DNA of 64,000 nt from the NCBI GenBank assembly GCA_934149305.1, contig CAKPEF010000004.1, positions 46,606 to 110,605 on the forward strand. The letters run 5' to 3'. The position numbers were made by a program, and so were the translations under genes. The notes beneath the pieces were generated by a model. It had not been told where the DNA came from, made no database searches, and saw only the letters and a list, made by a program, of their open reading frames with translations. This document shows positions 43,648-53,052 of this stretch, piece by piece (within the stretch, counting starts at the first letter, position 1; each line of letters opens with the position of its first letter). The stretch is from an uncultured Clostridia bacterium (GTDB lineage: Bacteria > Bacillota > Clostridia > TANB77 > UBA1234).

Positions 43648-44319
43648 ATGGAGTTTATTAAAAAGAATTGGAAGTGGTTATTGCCAGTAGTAATAGTGGT
43701 TTATACCATAATAGTAATATTCTTAACAATAACGATTTATAAGAATTATTTAGGAAAGAAAGTACAAGATGCATTCAAAGATGCTTTTTCTGAAACTTTT
43801 AATATTAATTCAGAAGAGACAGACGAATCAAAAGAAAAAGAAAAACAAAATCAAAGCATAAAAGATTCAAAACCGAAAACAAATACAAAGTTAGATGAAG
43901 ATGTATCTGTTATTGAAGATGATGTGTATGAAATAACGTATAGAGGATGTGAGTTTACTAAAAAAGTATTGCCACCTGTTCAAACATCTTTTTATACATA
44001 CTATGAAGCCAAAGAAGAGGGACATCAATATTTAGTAATTAAACTGGATTATAAAAATCTTGAAGCGACAGGAATAAGTGCAGATGAAGTTGCAAATATA
44101 GACGTAAAATATAATAACAAATATGAATATTCAACTTTTTCTACAATAGTTGATTCTGATGGAGATTTTACATATTCAAGTATAACATCAATCAAACCTC
44201 TAACCACAGGAAAGCTATACTATTTATGTGATATTCCAGATGAAGTTGCGAATGGAACAGAGTCAGTGGTTGCATATGTAAATGCAAAAGGAAAAACATA
44301 TGAAATAAAAATTAGATAA
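43648..44319 (+). CDS. Membrane-anchored exported protein (DUF4352-like), prophage cargo
   Basis: 223 residues. One membrane segment (about residues 9-31) after a basic start suggests an N-in anchored protein facing outward. A charged Ser/Lys/Glu linker (about 50-88) leads to an immunoglobulin-like beta domain (about 92-223) with YLVIKLDYKNLEATGISADE, similar in style to DUF4352. AAGGGGG precedes the ATG. It has its own promoter and terminator inside the late operon, so it is most likely expressed in the lysogen: a moron, perhaps for superinfection exclusion or host surface change. Function is inference. Confidence 0.75.
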   Translation: MEFIKKNWKWLLPVVIVVYTIIVIFLTITIYKNYLGKKVQDAFKDAFSETFNINSEETDESKEKEKQNQSIKDSKPKTNTKLDEDVSVIEDDVYEITYRGCEFTKKVLPPVQTSFYTYYEAKEEGHQYLVIKLDYKNLEATGISADEVANIDVKYNNKYEYSTFSTIVDSDGDFTYSSITSIKPLTTGKLYYLCDIPDEVANGTESVVAYVNAKGKTYEIKIR

Positions 44320-44358
44320 AGTTTAAATTAAAATAAGCTGGTAGAAGCTTTTATATAG

Positions 44359-44392
44359 CCATTAGTTGATAAAAACAACTAGTGGTTTTTTT
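44359..44392 (+). terminator. Terminator of the cargo gene
   Basis: CCATTAGTTG (44359-44368) pairs with CAACTAGTGG (44376-44385) with one G-T pair, followed by seven T. It would also block late transcription unless antitermination or leak occurs. Confidence 0.85.
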
Positions 44393-44472
44393 ATGCCTAA
44401 AAATAGGCTATTGGTGGTAGAACCAAGAAAAACGATGGTAGAATCGTAAAATTTTGAAAGGAGAAAAGAAAA

Positions 44473-45738
44473 ATGACCTTAGAAGAGATTAAAAAGAAAA
44501 AGTTAGAGTTAAGAAAGAAAATTCAAGAAATTCGTACTGAGAGTGAACTTGAAGAAATCAAAGAAGAATTAGTTGCACTTCAAGAAGCCGAGAAATTACT
44601 CGAGGAAAAAGTGAATGAACTTGCTGAAGATAATTCTGAGGAAAACAAGGAATTGGATGAGGACACTGAAGAAGATGAAAAGGAACTTGTAGATGAAAAA
44701 AGTTTGATTAAGAACTCTAATATTAAACCCGAAAAAAGGAGTCTAGAAAACTTAAAAATTATAAAGAAAGATGAGGAAAAAAAGATGGATGAAAAAAATA
44801 TTTTAGAAACAGCCGAATACCGTAGTGCATTTCTTAAAAGACTACAAGGTAAAAAATTAAACGATGAAGAACAAAGAGCTATGACAACTGCAACCAATAG
44901 TATCGGTTCTGCAATTCCAACTACTACATTAAATAAAATTGAAGAAAAATTAAGACAGACTTCTGCCCTATTTAATGAAGTTGAAGTGTTAAATATCCCA
45001 GGATACTTATCGATTCCAAAAGAAAATGTAACAAATGATGCTTCTTGGGTAGCCGAAAATACTGCAAGTTCTGATGTAGATGACACACTTGATGCAATAA
45101 ATTTTGGAGCATATAAACTAATTAGGACAATTTCAATAACAGCTGAAGTTGAAGCAATGACAATTGATGCATTCGAAGCATATATCGTAAAAAAATTGTC
45201 AGATAAGATGGCAATCGCAATTGAGAATGCAATATTAAATGGTACAGGCTCAGGTCAACCAAAAGGAATATTAACAGAAACATTAAAAACTGTGGAATAT
45301 ACACATGGTAGTTCTCCAACATATGCAAATCTTTGTAGTTTAATGGCAAATTTAAAATCAGGTTATAAACCAAATTCAAAATTTGTAATGAACTCAAAAA
45401 TGCTTTGGGAAACTATAGCAACTATTACAGTGGGAAATCAACTTGTATTCTTGCCTGATCCTACAGGAGAATTTGCAGGTAGAATATTTGGTAGACCAGT
45501 AATTGAAGATGATTATATTTCAGATAAGAAAATCTTACTTGGCAACTTTGAAAAATATACAATCAATTTTAACAAGCCAATAGAGATTACTTCAGATGAT
45601 TCGGTTGAATTTAGAAAAGGAAACAAAGTATATAGAGCTTTAGGTTTACTAGATGGAAAAGTAGTAAATACGGAAGCATTTGTTTTACTAGATGAGGCAA
45701 AAGAAGAATCTAAAAATGGAGATACACCATCCGTTTAA
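44473..45738 (+). CDS. Major capsid protein (HK97 family) with delta domain
   Basis: 421 residues. The first ~110 are an acidic/basic coiled coil (TLEEIKKKKLELRKKIQEI and following), the scaffold-like delta domain removed by the protease. The capsid fold follows with ATNSIGSAIPTTTLNKIEE, ASWVAENTASSDVD, AILNGTGSGQPKGIL and the end VFLPDPTGEF, GRPVIEDDYI. The sequence is intact. AAAGGAG precedes the ATG. Confidence 0.95.
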   Translation: MTLEEIKKKKLELRKKIQEIRTESELEEIKEELVALQEAEKLLEEKVNELAEDNSEENKELDEDTEEDEKELVDEKSLIKNSNIKPEKRSLENLKIIKKDEEKKMDEKNILETAEYRSAFLKRLQGKKLNDEEQRAMTTATNSIGSAIPTTTLNKIEEKLRQTSALFNEVEVLNIPGYLSIPKENVTNDASWVAENTASSDVDDTLDAINFGAYKLIRTISITAEVEAMTIDAFEAYIVKKLSDKMAIAIENAILNGTGSGQPKGILTETLKTVEYTHGSSPTYANLCSLMANLKSGYKPNSKFVMNSKMLWETIATITVGNQLVFLPDPTGEFAGRIFGRPVIEDDYISDKKILLGNFEKYTINFNKPIEITSDDSVEFRKGNKVYRALGLLDGKVVNTEAFVLLDEAKEESKNGDTPSV

Positions 45739-45759
45739 TCATAGAAATGTGAGGATAAA

Positions 45760-46083
45760 ATGACAAATTTATTAGATAAAGCTAAGGAAATATTAAGCAT
45801 TCTACCTACAAGTACATCCAAAGATAATGAGATACAGATGCTAATTAATTCAGCCATAAAAGATATGAATAGATTAAATATAAATGTGACTGATAATATA
45901 ACCGATGATTTAATAGTTTCAGCGATTATGATGTATGTCAAAGCATACTTTGGAAACACAAATATGAGAGAAAAAGAACTTTGTCAAAAATCATATTCGC
46001 TTTTTTTATCCAATATTGCAAATACTCAGGAATATTTAAGTGAGGATGACACAAATGATTGCTATGGAGATAAAGTTAATTAA
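45760..46083 (+). CDS. Head-tail connector protein (gp6-like)
   Basis: 107 residues; helical, begins LLDKAKEILSILPTSTSKDN and has MMYVKAYFGNTN, as in the phage gp6/connector family that forms a ring under the portal. GTGAGG precedes the ATG. It overlaps the next gene. Confidence 0.82.
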   Translation: MTNLLDKAKEILSILPTSTSKDNEIQMLINSAIKDMNRLNINVTDNITDDLIVSAIMMYVKAYFGNTNMREKELCQKSYSLFLSNIANTQEYLSEDDTNDCYGDKVN

Positions 46084-46366
46084 TATAACAATAACCAAAG
46101 ACAGTATCGGAAATGATATTGAAACAAAAAATGAAATAACAGTACCAATAATAAAACATGAAGATGTGTATGCAAACGAATTTTATTCTGCAGGAACAAT
46201 AGGACTAAAACCAACTCTCAAAGTGAGAATTAGTAGTCTAAACTATAACAATCAGACCAAGTTAAAATACATGAACCAAGAATATGACATCATTAGAGTT
46301 GACTTCTCCACACTTGATGAAATTTCGTTAGTATGTGAAAGGAAGATTTCAAATGAAAGTGGATAA
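46055..46366 (+). CDS. Head closure (head-tail joining) protein
   Basis: 103 residues from the ATG at 46055, eight bases after GAGG. TITKDSIGNDIETKNEITV and VYANEFYSAGTIGLKPTLK fit the small beta-barrel head-closure proteins (SPP1 gp16-like). Map position between the connector and the HK97 gp10-like protein supports this. Confidence 0.8.
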   Translation: MIAMEIKLINITITKDSIGNDIETKNEITVPIIKHEDVYANEFYSAGTIGLKPTLKVRISSLNYNNQTKLKYMNQEYDIIRVDFSTLDEISLVCERKISNESG

Positions 46367-46724
46367 TTTAGCGAGAACAATTGAAATTGAATTAGAAAGA
46401 TATTCGCAAGAGGTCGCAGATAAAGTTAAAGAGTGTACTGAAGAGGTTGCTAAAGAATGCGTTCAAGAATTAAAGATGACAAGTCCTGTGTCTAAGAAAA
46501 CTGGTGGCAAGCATTATGCTAAGGGGTGGACATATAAAAAAGAATTTGAAGATAAGTCAGTTGTTAGATACAGAATAAGAAATAAAACAAAACCACAACT
46601 TACTCATTTACTTGAATATGGTCATGCTAAAATAAATGGTGGTCGAGTTGAAGCAAAACCGCATATAAAAAAGGCAGAAGAAAATGCCAAAGAGAAACTG
46701 CTAAAAAGATTTAAGGAGAACTGA
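46353..46724 (+). CDS. HK97 gp10-like neck/tail-joining protein
   Basis: 123 residues from the ATG at 46353, seven bases after AAAGGAAG. An N-terminal helix (EVADKVKECTEEVAKECVQE) precedes GGKHYAKGWTYKK and LTHLLEYGHAKINGGRVEAK, the clear HK97-gp10 signature. It links head completion to tail attachment. Confidence 0.9.
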   Translation: MKVDNLARTIEIELERYSQEVADKVKECTEEVAKECVQELKMTSPVSKKTGGKHYAKGWTYKKEFEDKSVVRYRIRNKTKPQLTHLLEYGHAKINGGRVEAKPHIKKAEENAKEKLLKRFKEN

Positions 46725-46728
46725 TAGT

Positions 46729-47037
46729 ATGATGGACTTATACGAAATATTAACAGAGCTAAATATAGAAATTGCATATAATCATTTTTCAAAGCCAGTT
46801 GTCCCTCCTTTTATTGCGTATTACAGAATAGAAAGTAAAAACTTCGTAGCTGATGATAAAGTTTACGAAAAAATAAGCAGATATAGAATTGAAATTTATA
46901 CAAAGAAAAAAGACATAACCACAGAGGTATTACTTGAAGATTTATTAGATGCAAATGGAATTACATATGATGTAGTTTCAGAAAGCTTTATTGAATCAGA
47001 AAAAATGTACCAAGTTGTTTATGAAGTAGAAATTTAG
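46729..47037 (+). CDS. Tail terminator/completion protein
   Basis: 102 residues. PPFIAYYRIESKNFVADDKV and YRIEIYTKKKDITTEVLLE fit the tail-terminator fold found at this map position (DUF3168-like or related). AAGGAG precedes the ATG. Assigned by position and style, not a strong motif. Confidence 0.7.
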   Translation: MMDLYEILTELNIEIAYNHFSKPVVPPFIAYYRIESKNFVADDKVYEKISRYRIEIYTKKKDITTEVLLEDLLDANGITYDVVSESFIESEKMYQVVYEVEI

Positions 47038-47048
47038 GAGGTAGAAAA

Positions 47049-47630
47049 ATGCCAAAAGTAAAATTTGGATTTAAGAATGCGTATTATTCAAAAATAATTG
47101 TTGGAACTAGTGGAACGATAAGTTATGCAACACCAGTAAAATTAAAAGGTGCAGTTTCGATAACACTTGCACCTGCTGGAAATGAAGTTGAGTTTTATGC
47201 AGAAGATGGGCTATATTTTAGTGATTCGGCAAATAACGGATACGATGGAGATTTAGAACTTGCAATGATACAAGAAGATTTTCTAAAAGACATTTTGGGA
47301 GAAGTTGAGGATAGCAATAATGTGTTACAAGAAAGTGTAACAGCCTCGACTTCTCCTTTTGCGTTGCTTTGTGAGTTCACGACAGATGATGGTGCAAAGA
47401 AATTTGCATTTTATAACTGCACTGCCTCTCGCCCTGAACTTTCATCAAAGACAAAAGGAGAATCAAAGGAAATACAAACAGAAAAGTTATCAATCAAAAT
47501 AAGACCAAATACTGATGGTCTTGTAAAGACTTCGACAAAGTCAGATACAACTGCGTCAGTAATATCTGAATGGTATAGTTCGGTGTATATACCAACTAAC
47601 TCTTCAAATAGTGATACGCCTGAAGTTTAA
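47049..47630 (+). CDS. Major tail protein (phi13-like)
   Basis: 193 residues. KVKFGFKNAYYSKI, LKGAVSITLAPAGNEVEFYA and NNGYDGDLELAMI are typical of the phi13 family of tail tube proteins of Gram-positive siphophages. Beta-rich, no membrane segment. GGAGG precedes the ATG. Its presence without a sheath gene indicates a non-contractile tail. Confidence 0.9.
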   Translation: MPKVKFGFKNAYYSKIIVGTSGTISYATPVKLKGAVSITLAPAGNEVEFYAEDGLYFSDSANNGYDGDLELAMIQEDFLKDILGEVEDSNNVLQESVTASTSPFALLCEFTTDDGAKKFAFYNCTASRPELSSKTKGESKEIQTEKLSIKIRPNTDGLVKTSTKSDTTASVISEWYSSVYIPTNSSNSDTPEV

Positions 47631-47647
47631 TATGGGAGGTTTAATAA

Positions 47648-48043
47648 ATGGAAAAAATAATTGATATAGATGGAAAGCAAATCAAATTCAAATCAACTGC
47701 AGGAACTTTGATGAGATACAGAAATAATTTCGGTAGAGATTTTATAAAAGACATAGTTATATTAGATAAGAAATTCAAGAATGTAAAATCAGGAATGACG
47801 CAATTTGAATTAGTAGATTTAGATGTTTTTGAAAAGATAGCTTGGTCGATGGCTAAAACTGCAGATGAACGAATAAAAGACATAGAACATTGGCTTGATG
47901 ACTTTGAAAGTTTTTCAATTATGAAGATACTTCCGCAAATAATGGAGTTGCTTGTAGGAAACTTAAGGCAAGAAAATGAAAAAAAAAGAATGATAGAGAA
48001 TGCAACGGCGTATCATCGCAAGAAATATCATCAGAAATATTAA
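47648..48043 (+). CDS. Tail assembly chaperone G
   Basis: 131 residues in the zero frame. IDGKQIKFKSTAGTLMRYR and FEKIAWSMAKTADERIKDIE are typical of the short tail assembly chaperone of clostridial siphophages. Near the end a run of nine A (47979-47987) gives a slippery A-AAA-AAA; most ribosomes continue to the TAA at 48041, some shift to make the longer GT product. Confidence 0.88.
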   Translation: MEKIIDIDGKQIKFKSTAGTLMRYRNNFGRDFIKDIVILDKKFKNVKSGMTQFELVDLDVFEKIAWSMAKTADERIKDIEHWLDDFESFSIMKILPQIMELLVGNLRQENEKKRMIENATAYHRKKYHQKY

Positions 48044-48189
48044 TAATAAGAGCACTAGAATTAGGAGTTAGCCTATCGGATTTGGACAAGATCACGATAG
48101 GCTTTCTTATTGATTTGTTACAAAAAAATCATAAGGACAACGATGAAGAAATTGTTGAAGCAACTCCTGAAATACTTGATAGATTTTAG
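47648..48189 (+). CDS. Tail assembly chaperone GT, made by -1 frameshift
   Basis: A -1 shift at 47980-47986 (A AAA AAA) enters a frame with no start codon of its own, coding KNDRECNGVSSQEISSEILI, then RALELGVSLSDLDKITIGFL and ending in TAG at 48187-48189. This T part matches the C-terminal extension of GT proteins in related phages by style (short helices with GVS, LGVSLSDLD) and ends ten bases before the tape measure ATG, filling an otherwise empty 155 bases. The G/GT ratio controls tail assembly around the tape measure. Confidence 0.8.
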
Positions 48190-48198
48190 GAGGTTTGT

Positions 48199-50421
48199 AT
48201 GTCAGACAAAGTTGTGGGCATTGAAATCAATATCGGTGGAAATACAACTGGTCTTGACTCTGCCCTATCCAAAACTAATAAAGAAATAAATAGTATTCAA
48301 AAAGAATTATCTCAGGTTGAGAAACTATTAAAACTTGATCCTACCAATACAGAACTCCTTGCACAGAAAGAACAATTATTATCAAAGGCTGTTGAAGAAA
48401 CGAAGACTAAGGTTAATGCATTAAAGGATGCAAAATCAACTGCGGATAAACAGATGCAAAACGGAACTGAAATAAACCAAGAACAATATAGAAAGCTACA
48501 AAGAGAAATTGCTTCATCGGAACAAAGTATTAAAAGATTAGATGAAGAATCCAAAAAGACTAATAATACGATAGCAAAAATCAAAGAAGCTTTTTCAGGA
48601 CTTGGAGAAGCTTCAGCTCAGGTATTAAAATCAGTTGGAACTGGAGTTGCAACGATAACAGCCTCTGGCATTGCAGGTGCAGTTGCTATTGGCAAAGCAT
48701 CAGTTGAGAGTTATGCAGAATATGAGCAACTTATTGGTGGTGTTGAAACACTTTTCAAGGATAGCTCAGATATTGTTGAGAATTATGCGAATAACGCATA
48801 TAAAACTGCAGGATTGTCTGCAAATGAATACATGGAAACTGTTACTTCATTTTCTGCTTCACTCCTTCAATCACTAAACAATGACACTGAAGAAACAGCT
48901 AAAGTTGCTGATATGGCTGTTACTGACATGGCTGATAATGCTAATAAAATGGGCACTTCTATGAGTAGTATACAATCGGCATATCAAGGATTTGCAAAAC
49001 AAAATTACACGATGCTAGACAACTTAAAACTTGGATATGGTGGTACAAAATCTGAAATGGAACGCTTACTTTCCGATGCAGAAAAGTTATCAGGACAGAA
49101 ATATAATATCTCAAATTTAAATGATGTATATAGTGCCATTCATGTTGTACAAACAGAACTTGGAATCACAGGAACAACTGCTAAAGAAGCTAGTCAAACA
49201 ATATCAGGTTCAGTTTCAGCAATGAAATCAGCATGGTCAAATTTACTTACAGGAATGTCAGATGAAAATGCTGACTTAGAAATGTTAATAGAAAACTTAG
49301 TTGAAAGTATACTAACAGCGTTAGATAACGTACTCCCTCGTATAGAAGTTTTTGCAAATCAAATACCAACAATAATGTCTAGCATTTTAACAAAAGTAAG
49401 TGAGCATCTACCCCAACTTCTTATAACAGGTGCAAGCATTATACAAAATCTCATAGCAGGAATAAGTCAAAATATGCCTCAAATAATTAATGTAATAATG
49501 CAAGTAATGATGATGCTAGTCCAAACAATTATTTCGATGCTTCCGCAGATTATTCAAATGGGAATGACAATAATCATTGAACTAATAAATGGAATAGCAC
49601 AGCAAATGCCTGCACTAATTCCTGCAATAGTAGAATGTGTACTTTTAATCGTGCAGACATTACTAGATAATCTAAATCAGTTAATTGAAGCTGGAATACA
49701 AATATTACTAGCATTGATACAAGGAATAATCGAATCACTTCCAATGATTATTGAGCAATTACCAGTAATAATTACAAAAATTATTGAAGTAATAACTAAT
49801 AACTTGCCTTTGATTATTGAAGCGGGTATCACAATCTTATTAATGTTAATAGAGGGCATTATAAAATCAATTCCCGATTTAGTAAAAGCAGTACCACAAA
49901 TTATAACAGCAATAGTTGATGGAATTAAAAGAGGAATTGCAGATATTAAAGAAGTAGGTAAAAATTTAGTTCAAGGACTATGGAATGGAATTATTAATTT
50001 AAAGGATTGGTTATATAACAAAGTAGTAGATTTTGCTAATGGAATACTCAGTGCAATATGTTCTGCTCTTGGAATAGAATCACCATCAAAAGTTTTTAGA
50101 GATAAAGTCGGAAAAAATATTGCATTTGGAGTTGGTGTTGGATTTACAAGTGCTATGAATAATGTTGCAGATGAAATGTCAAAAACGATGACGGAATTAA
50201 CTGATTCAATATCTAGTGAAATATCAATTGGAGATATTCCAAAGCCAACCAAAAGAATAAGCCAAGAAAACAATTACATTACAAGAAACTATAATAATAG
50301 TACCGAAGTTGTTAGAGAAGCTACTCCTCTAACATTGGAACTTGATGGCAAAACATTAGGAAGATTAATCGTTCCTTTATATGATAAAGAAAAAATGAGA
50401 ATGGGGGTTTCAATGGCATGA
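48199..50421 (+). CDS. Tape measure protein
   Basis: 740 residues. Coiled-coil start (about residues 15-120, SALSKTNKEINSIQKELSQV), then the conserved tape-measure core (YAEYEQLIGGVETLFKDSS, TAGLSANEYMETVTSFSASL), a repeated hydrophobic stretch (about 375-570) of helical units such as IIQMGMTIIIELINGIAQQM, and IESPSKVFRDKVGKNIAFG near the end. It sets tail length and may form the channel in the host membrane. GGAGG precedes the ATG. Confidence 0.95.
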   Translation: MSDKVVGIEINIGGNTTGLDSALSKTNKEINSIQKELSQVEKLLKLDPTNTELLAQKEQLLSKAVEETKTKVNALKDAKSTADKQMQNGTEINQEQYRKLQREIASSEQSIKRLDEESKKTNNTIAKIKEAFSGLGEASAQVLKSVGTGVATITASGIAGAVAIGKASVESYAEYEQLIGGVETLFKDSSDIVENYANNAYKTAGLSANEYMETVTSFSASLLQSLNNDTEETAKVADMAVTDMADNANKMGTSMSSIQSAYQGFAKQNYTMLDNLKLGYGGTKSEMERLLSDAEKLSGQKYNISNLNDVYSAIHVVQTELGITGTTAKEASQTISGSVSAMKSAWSNLLTGMSDENADLEMLIENLVESILTALDNVLPRIEVFANQIPTIMSSILTKVSEHLPQLLITGASIIQNLIAGISQNMPQIINVIMQVMMMLVQTIISMLPQIIQMGMTIIIELINGIAQQMPALIPAIVECVLLIVQTLLDNLNQLIEAGIQILLALIQGIIESLPMIIEQLPVIITKIIEVITNNLPLIIEAGITILLMLIEGIIKSIPDLVKAVPQIITAIVDGIKRGIADIKEVGKNLVQGLWNGIINLKDWLYNKVVDFANGILSAICSALGIESPSKVFRDKVGKNIAFGVGVGFTSAMNNVADEMSKTMTELTDSISSEISIGDIPKPTKRISQENNYITRNYNNSTEVVREATPLTLELDGKTLGRLIVPLYDKEKMRMGVSMA

Positions 50422-50795
50422 TATTTGTAATTGATGGAGAAACATTTGATGTTGGAATAAGTAAGCTAGATAGAAAAACAAGAATTGAAAAAGAAAAAAT
50501 AGGAACAACATTAGATGGCAAGGAACACTATGAAATAATAGGAACTTACATAGATTACATACTTACCCTTGTATGCAGAGGAAACAACATCAAAGATTAT
50601 GATAGACTTTATGAATTGGTATCAGAGCCAACTGAAAGTCATACTGTTGAACTTCCATATAATCAAGAAACATTAACAATCAATGCAACAATATCCATAA
50701 GCAATACACAGGTGCAATATGATTTTAATAGATTTAGAAAATGGAGTGAAATGAAAATAACATTTTCATCAATAGAACCGAGGGCTGAACAATGA
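50418..50795 (+). CDS. Distal tail/tail-tip protein
   Basis: 125 residues, overlapping the tape measure stop (ATGA). FVIDGETFDVGISKLDRKT and YELVSEPTESHTVELPYNQ suggest a beta-rich tail-tip component. Assigned by position directly after the tape measure, where Dit-like proteins lie. Confidence 0.65.
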   Translation: MIFVIDGETFDVGISKLDRKTRIEKEKIGTTLDGKEHYEIIGTYIDYILTLVCRGNNIKDYDRLYELVSEPTESHTVELPYNQETLTINATISISNTQVQYDFNRFRKWSEMKITFSSIEPRAEQ

Positions 50796-52393
50796 CAGAA
50801 ATAATTTATAGAGATGTACCACTTGGCATATTAGAAGATTCAACAATAGAGTTTAATAATAAACAAAGTTTTGTAAATGTAAATGAGCTAAAGGATGAAG
50901 TCATAGAAGCGGAAAAGTATGGAACACTAGAACAAGACTTTTATTTATTGGATGGAACATTTAAAACTTTTCCTGATTCACCAAGTAATATGGAATACAT
51001 GAGTGAAGAAATGTCCGATGAAGAGGGAAACTTTCAAATACCTATAACCATGACTAGAACATTTACAAATAGATATTCGGCTACTGGAATGACAATAAAA
51101 TTTGATACAAATACTGGAGATTATTGCAGTAAGTTTAATATTGCATGGTATAGAGATAATGAACTAATTGACACAGCCGATTTCTACCCGACTGACTCAG
51201 AATATATATTAAACAGATTAGTTGAGGCATTTAATAAAGTTGTATTAACTTTTTATAAAACGAATAAACCGTATAGATATTTAAAAATACATTATCTAAT
51301 AGATGGAATGGTAAGAGTATTTAATAAAAAAGAATTACTTAATTTAGAATTACTAGAAGAAGTGTCAAAAACAGGAGAAACATTACCAATAAATACTTTT
51401 ACGTTTGACTTGATTGTAGATAAATCGGTTGCATATTTATTTCAAAACAAACAACCTATAAAACTTTATCACAATGATAATTTTATGGGATCATTTTTTA
51501 TAGAATCTGCTGTTCAAAAAAGTTTGAAAGAGTTTTCTGTAAGCACTACAGATTACATAGGAATACTTGATGCAGAAAATACTTATGGCGGACTTTATAC
51601 AGCTGTCCAAATAACAGATGTATTATCTGACATCCTTGGAACAATTCCATACGAACTTGATGAATCGTTTGCAGACAAAACCTTAACAGGATATTTACCA
51701 ATATCAACAAAAAGAGTAGCACTTCAGCAACTTGCGTTTTCAATAGGAGCAATAATTGATACTAGTAGAAGTGAAACTATATTGATACTGCCTTACCCTA
51801 AATTAGCCTCAGCTACTTTTGATAAATCAAAAGTATTTAGAGGAATACAAACAGAAATTGAAGCGATAGCAACTAGTGTTAAATTAACAGAGCATAATTA
51901 TTACATAAAGAATGAAACAGAAACATTGTATGAAGAAATACTGAATGGGACAATAACAATTGAACTTTCAACACCACACAGAGCATATGAAATAACAAAT
52001 GGAACTATAGTAACAAGTCATCCAAACTACATAACAATAACTGGAACAGGAAATACAGTAACATTGACAGGAAAAACATATACAGACAAAACAAGAGTAT
52101 TAAAAAAGGAAAATCCTCATACTACTGCATCAACATTAAAGAAAGAAGTAGAATTTGCTGATTGTTCGCTTATTTGCAGTAATAATTCTGAAGAAGTTAT
52201 AGACAGGCTTGCTGATATTTGTTTCAACAACAAGGCAGTAACTGGCAAAGTAATTTTAGGTGACGAACGAGTCGGAAAAATAGCAACAATATCTACTGAC
52301 TATGGCACAAAAAAGGCACTCCTTCTCTCCCTCGTTACAGACCTAAATTATAAAGGTAAGTATGCTGAAGCAAAATTCATGGAGGTAGAATGA
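50792..52393 (+). CDS. Tail-associated protein (Tal-like baseplate hub)
   Basis: 533 residues. After an N-terminal part of about 180 residues, the sequence VDKSVAYLFQNKQPIKLYHN and VSTTDYIGILDAENTYGGLY resembles the hub domain of tail-associated proteins that cap the tail. No lysozyme or peptidase motif was seen. It overlaps both neighbours by four bases. Role: baseplate hub between tail tube and receptor-binding proteins, by position and style. Confidence 0.7.
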   Translation: MTEIIYRDVPLGILEDSTIEFNNKQSFVNVNELKDEVIEAEKYGTLEQDFYLLDGTFKTFPDSPSNMEYMSEEMSDEEGNFQIPITMTRTFTNRYSATGMTIKFDTNTGDYCSKFNIAWYRDNELIDTADFYPTDSEYILNRLVEAFNKVVLTFYKTNKPYRYLKIHYLIDGMVRVFNKKELLNLELLEEVSKTGETLPINTFTFDLIVDKSVAYLFQNKQPIKLYHNDNFMGSFFIESAVQKSLKEFSVSTTDYIGILDAENTYGGLYTAVQITDVLSDILGTIPYELDESFADKTLTGYLPISTKRVALQQLAFSIGAIIDTSRSETILILPYPKLASATFDKSKVFRGIQTEIEAIATSVKLTEHNYYIKNETETLYEEILNGTITIELSTPHRAYEITNGTIVTSHPNYITITGTGNTVTLTGKTYTDKTRVLKKENPHTTASTLKKEVEFADCSLICSNNSEEVIDRLADICFNNKAVTGKVILGDERVGKIATISTDYGTKKALLLSLVTDLNYKGKYAEAKFMEVE

Positions 52394-52899
52394 TGCAAGA
52401 TAATTTGATATATGACCGTACCATTCAAGATATTAAAAACAGAACTGCAAAAGGATATTATAATTTTAATGACTTGAACAGAATTGAGCTTTGGTGCGTA
52501 TACATAGCAGAAATATTAAATAGGTATTCGTACCATATAACAATAAATACAAAAACAAATTGGACACGAAAAGATTTTTTAAATGTAACACACTTAGCAC
52601 GAATTAAATCAAATGTAATGGCATTGAAGAATAACTATATTACTTATACATATACACCGAATGTATCAGGAACAGGAAATATGACTTTTGATGAAGCAAA
52701 TAAAATTGAAAAAATACTAAAAGATCTAGATGAAATTCTAATCAATATGCAAAGATATTTTGTAATAAGTGGTGTTGCTTCATGTAATCAACAAAGATTT
52801 TGGCAAGTAAGATTTAGAATGGTTCATGAATGGGATACGTTACTTCAAGAAAAATGGACAGATTTTAAAGCAAGTGATATTTGGGGAGGTTTAATATAA
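52390..52899 (+). CDS. Tail-tip/minor structural protein
   Basis: 169 residues. LIYDRTIQDIKNRTAKGYYN and FNDLNRIELWCVYIAEILNR followed by WTRKDFLNVTHLARIKSNV form a pattern frequent in clostridial phage tail-tip genes annotated as hypothetical. Starts at ATGATG in overlap with the hub gene. No enzymatic motif seen. Confidence 0.65.
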   Translation: MMQDNLIYDRTIQDIKNRTAKGYYNFNDLNRIELWCVYIAEILNRYSYHITINTKTNWTRKDFLNVTHLARIKSNVMALKNNYITYTYTPNVSGTGNMTFDEANKIEKILKDLDEILINMQRYFVISGVASCNQQRFWQVRFRMVHEWDTLLQEKWTDFKASDIWGGLI

Positions 52900-53052
52900 A
52901 TGACAAGAACAACAAACCTAGGATTAGGTACATTTTCAAAAAATGATTTGATATGGAACACTATAGAGACGATCAATGAAAATATGGAAATAATAGATGA
53001 AACATTTGGAGATTTTCTTAATGAATTAGATAGCATAATCGGAGGTACATAA
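52900..53052 (+). CDS. Small tail-module protein
   Basis: 50 residues, too short for many gene finders: MTRTTNLGLGTFSKNDLIWN then TIETINENMEIIDETFGDFL. GGGGAGG lies 11 bases before the ATG, it starts right after the previous stop, and its TAA overlaps the next ATG. The start TTNLGLGTF is typical of small phage tail proteins preceding fibres. Confidence 0.75.
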   Translation: MTRTTNLGLGTFSKNDLIWNTIETINENMEIIDETFGDFLNELDSIIGGT

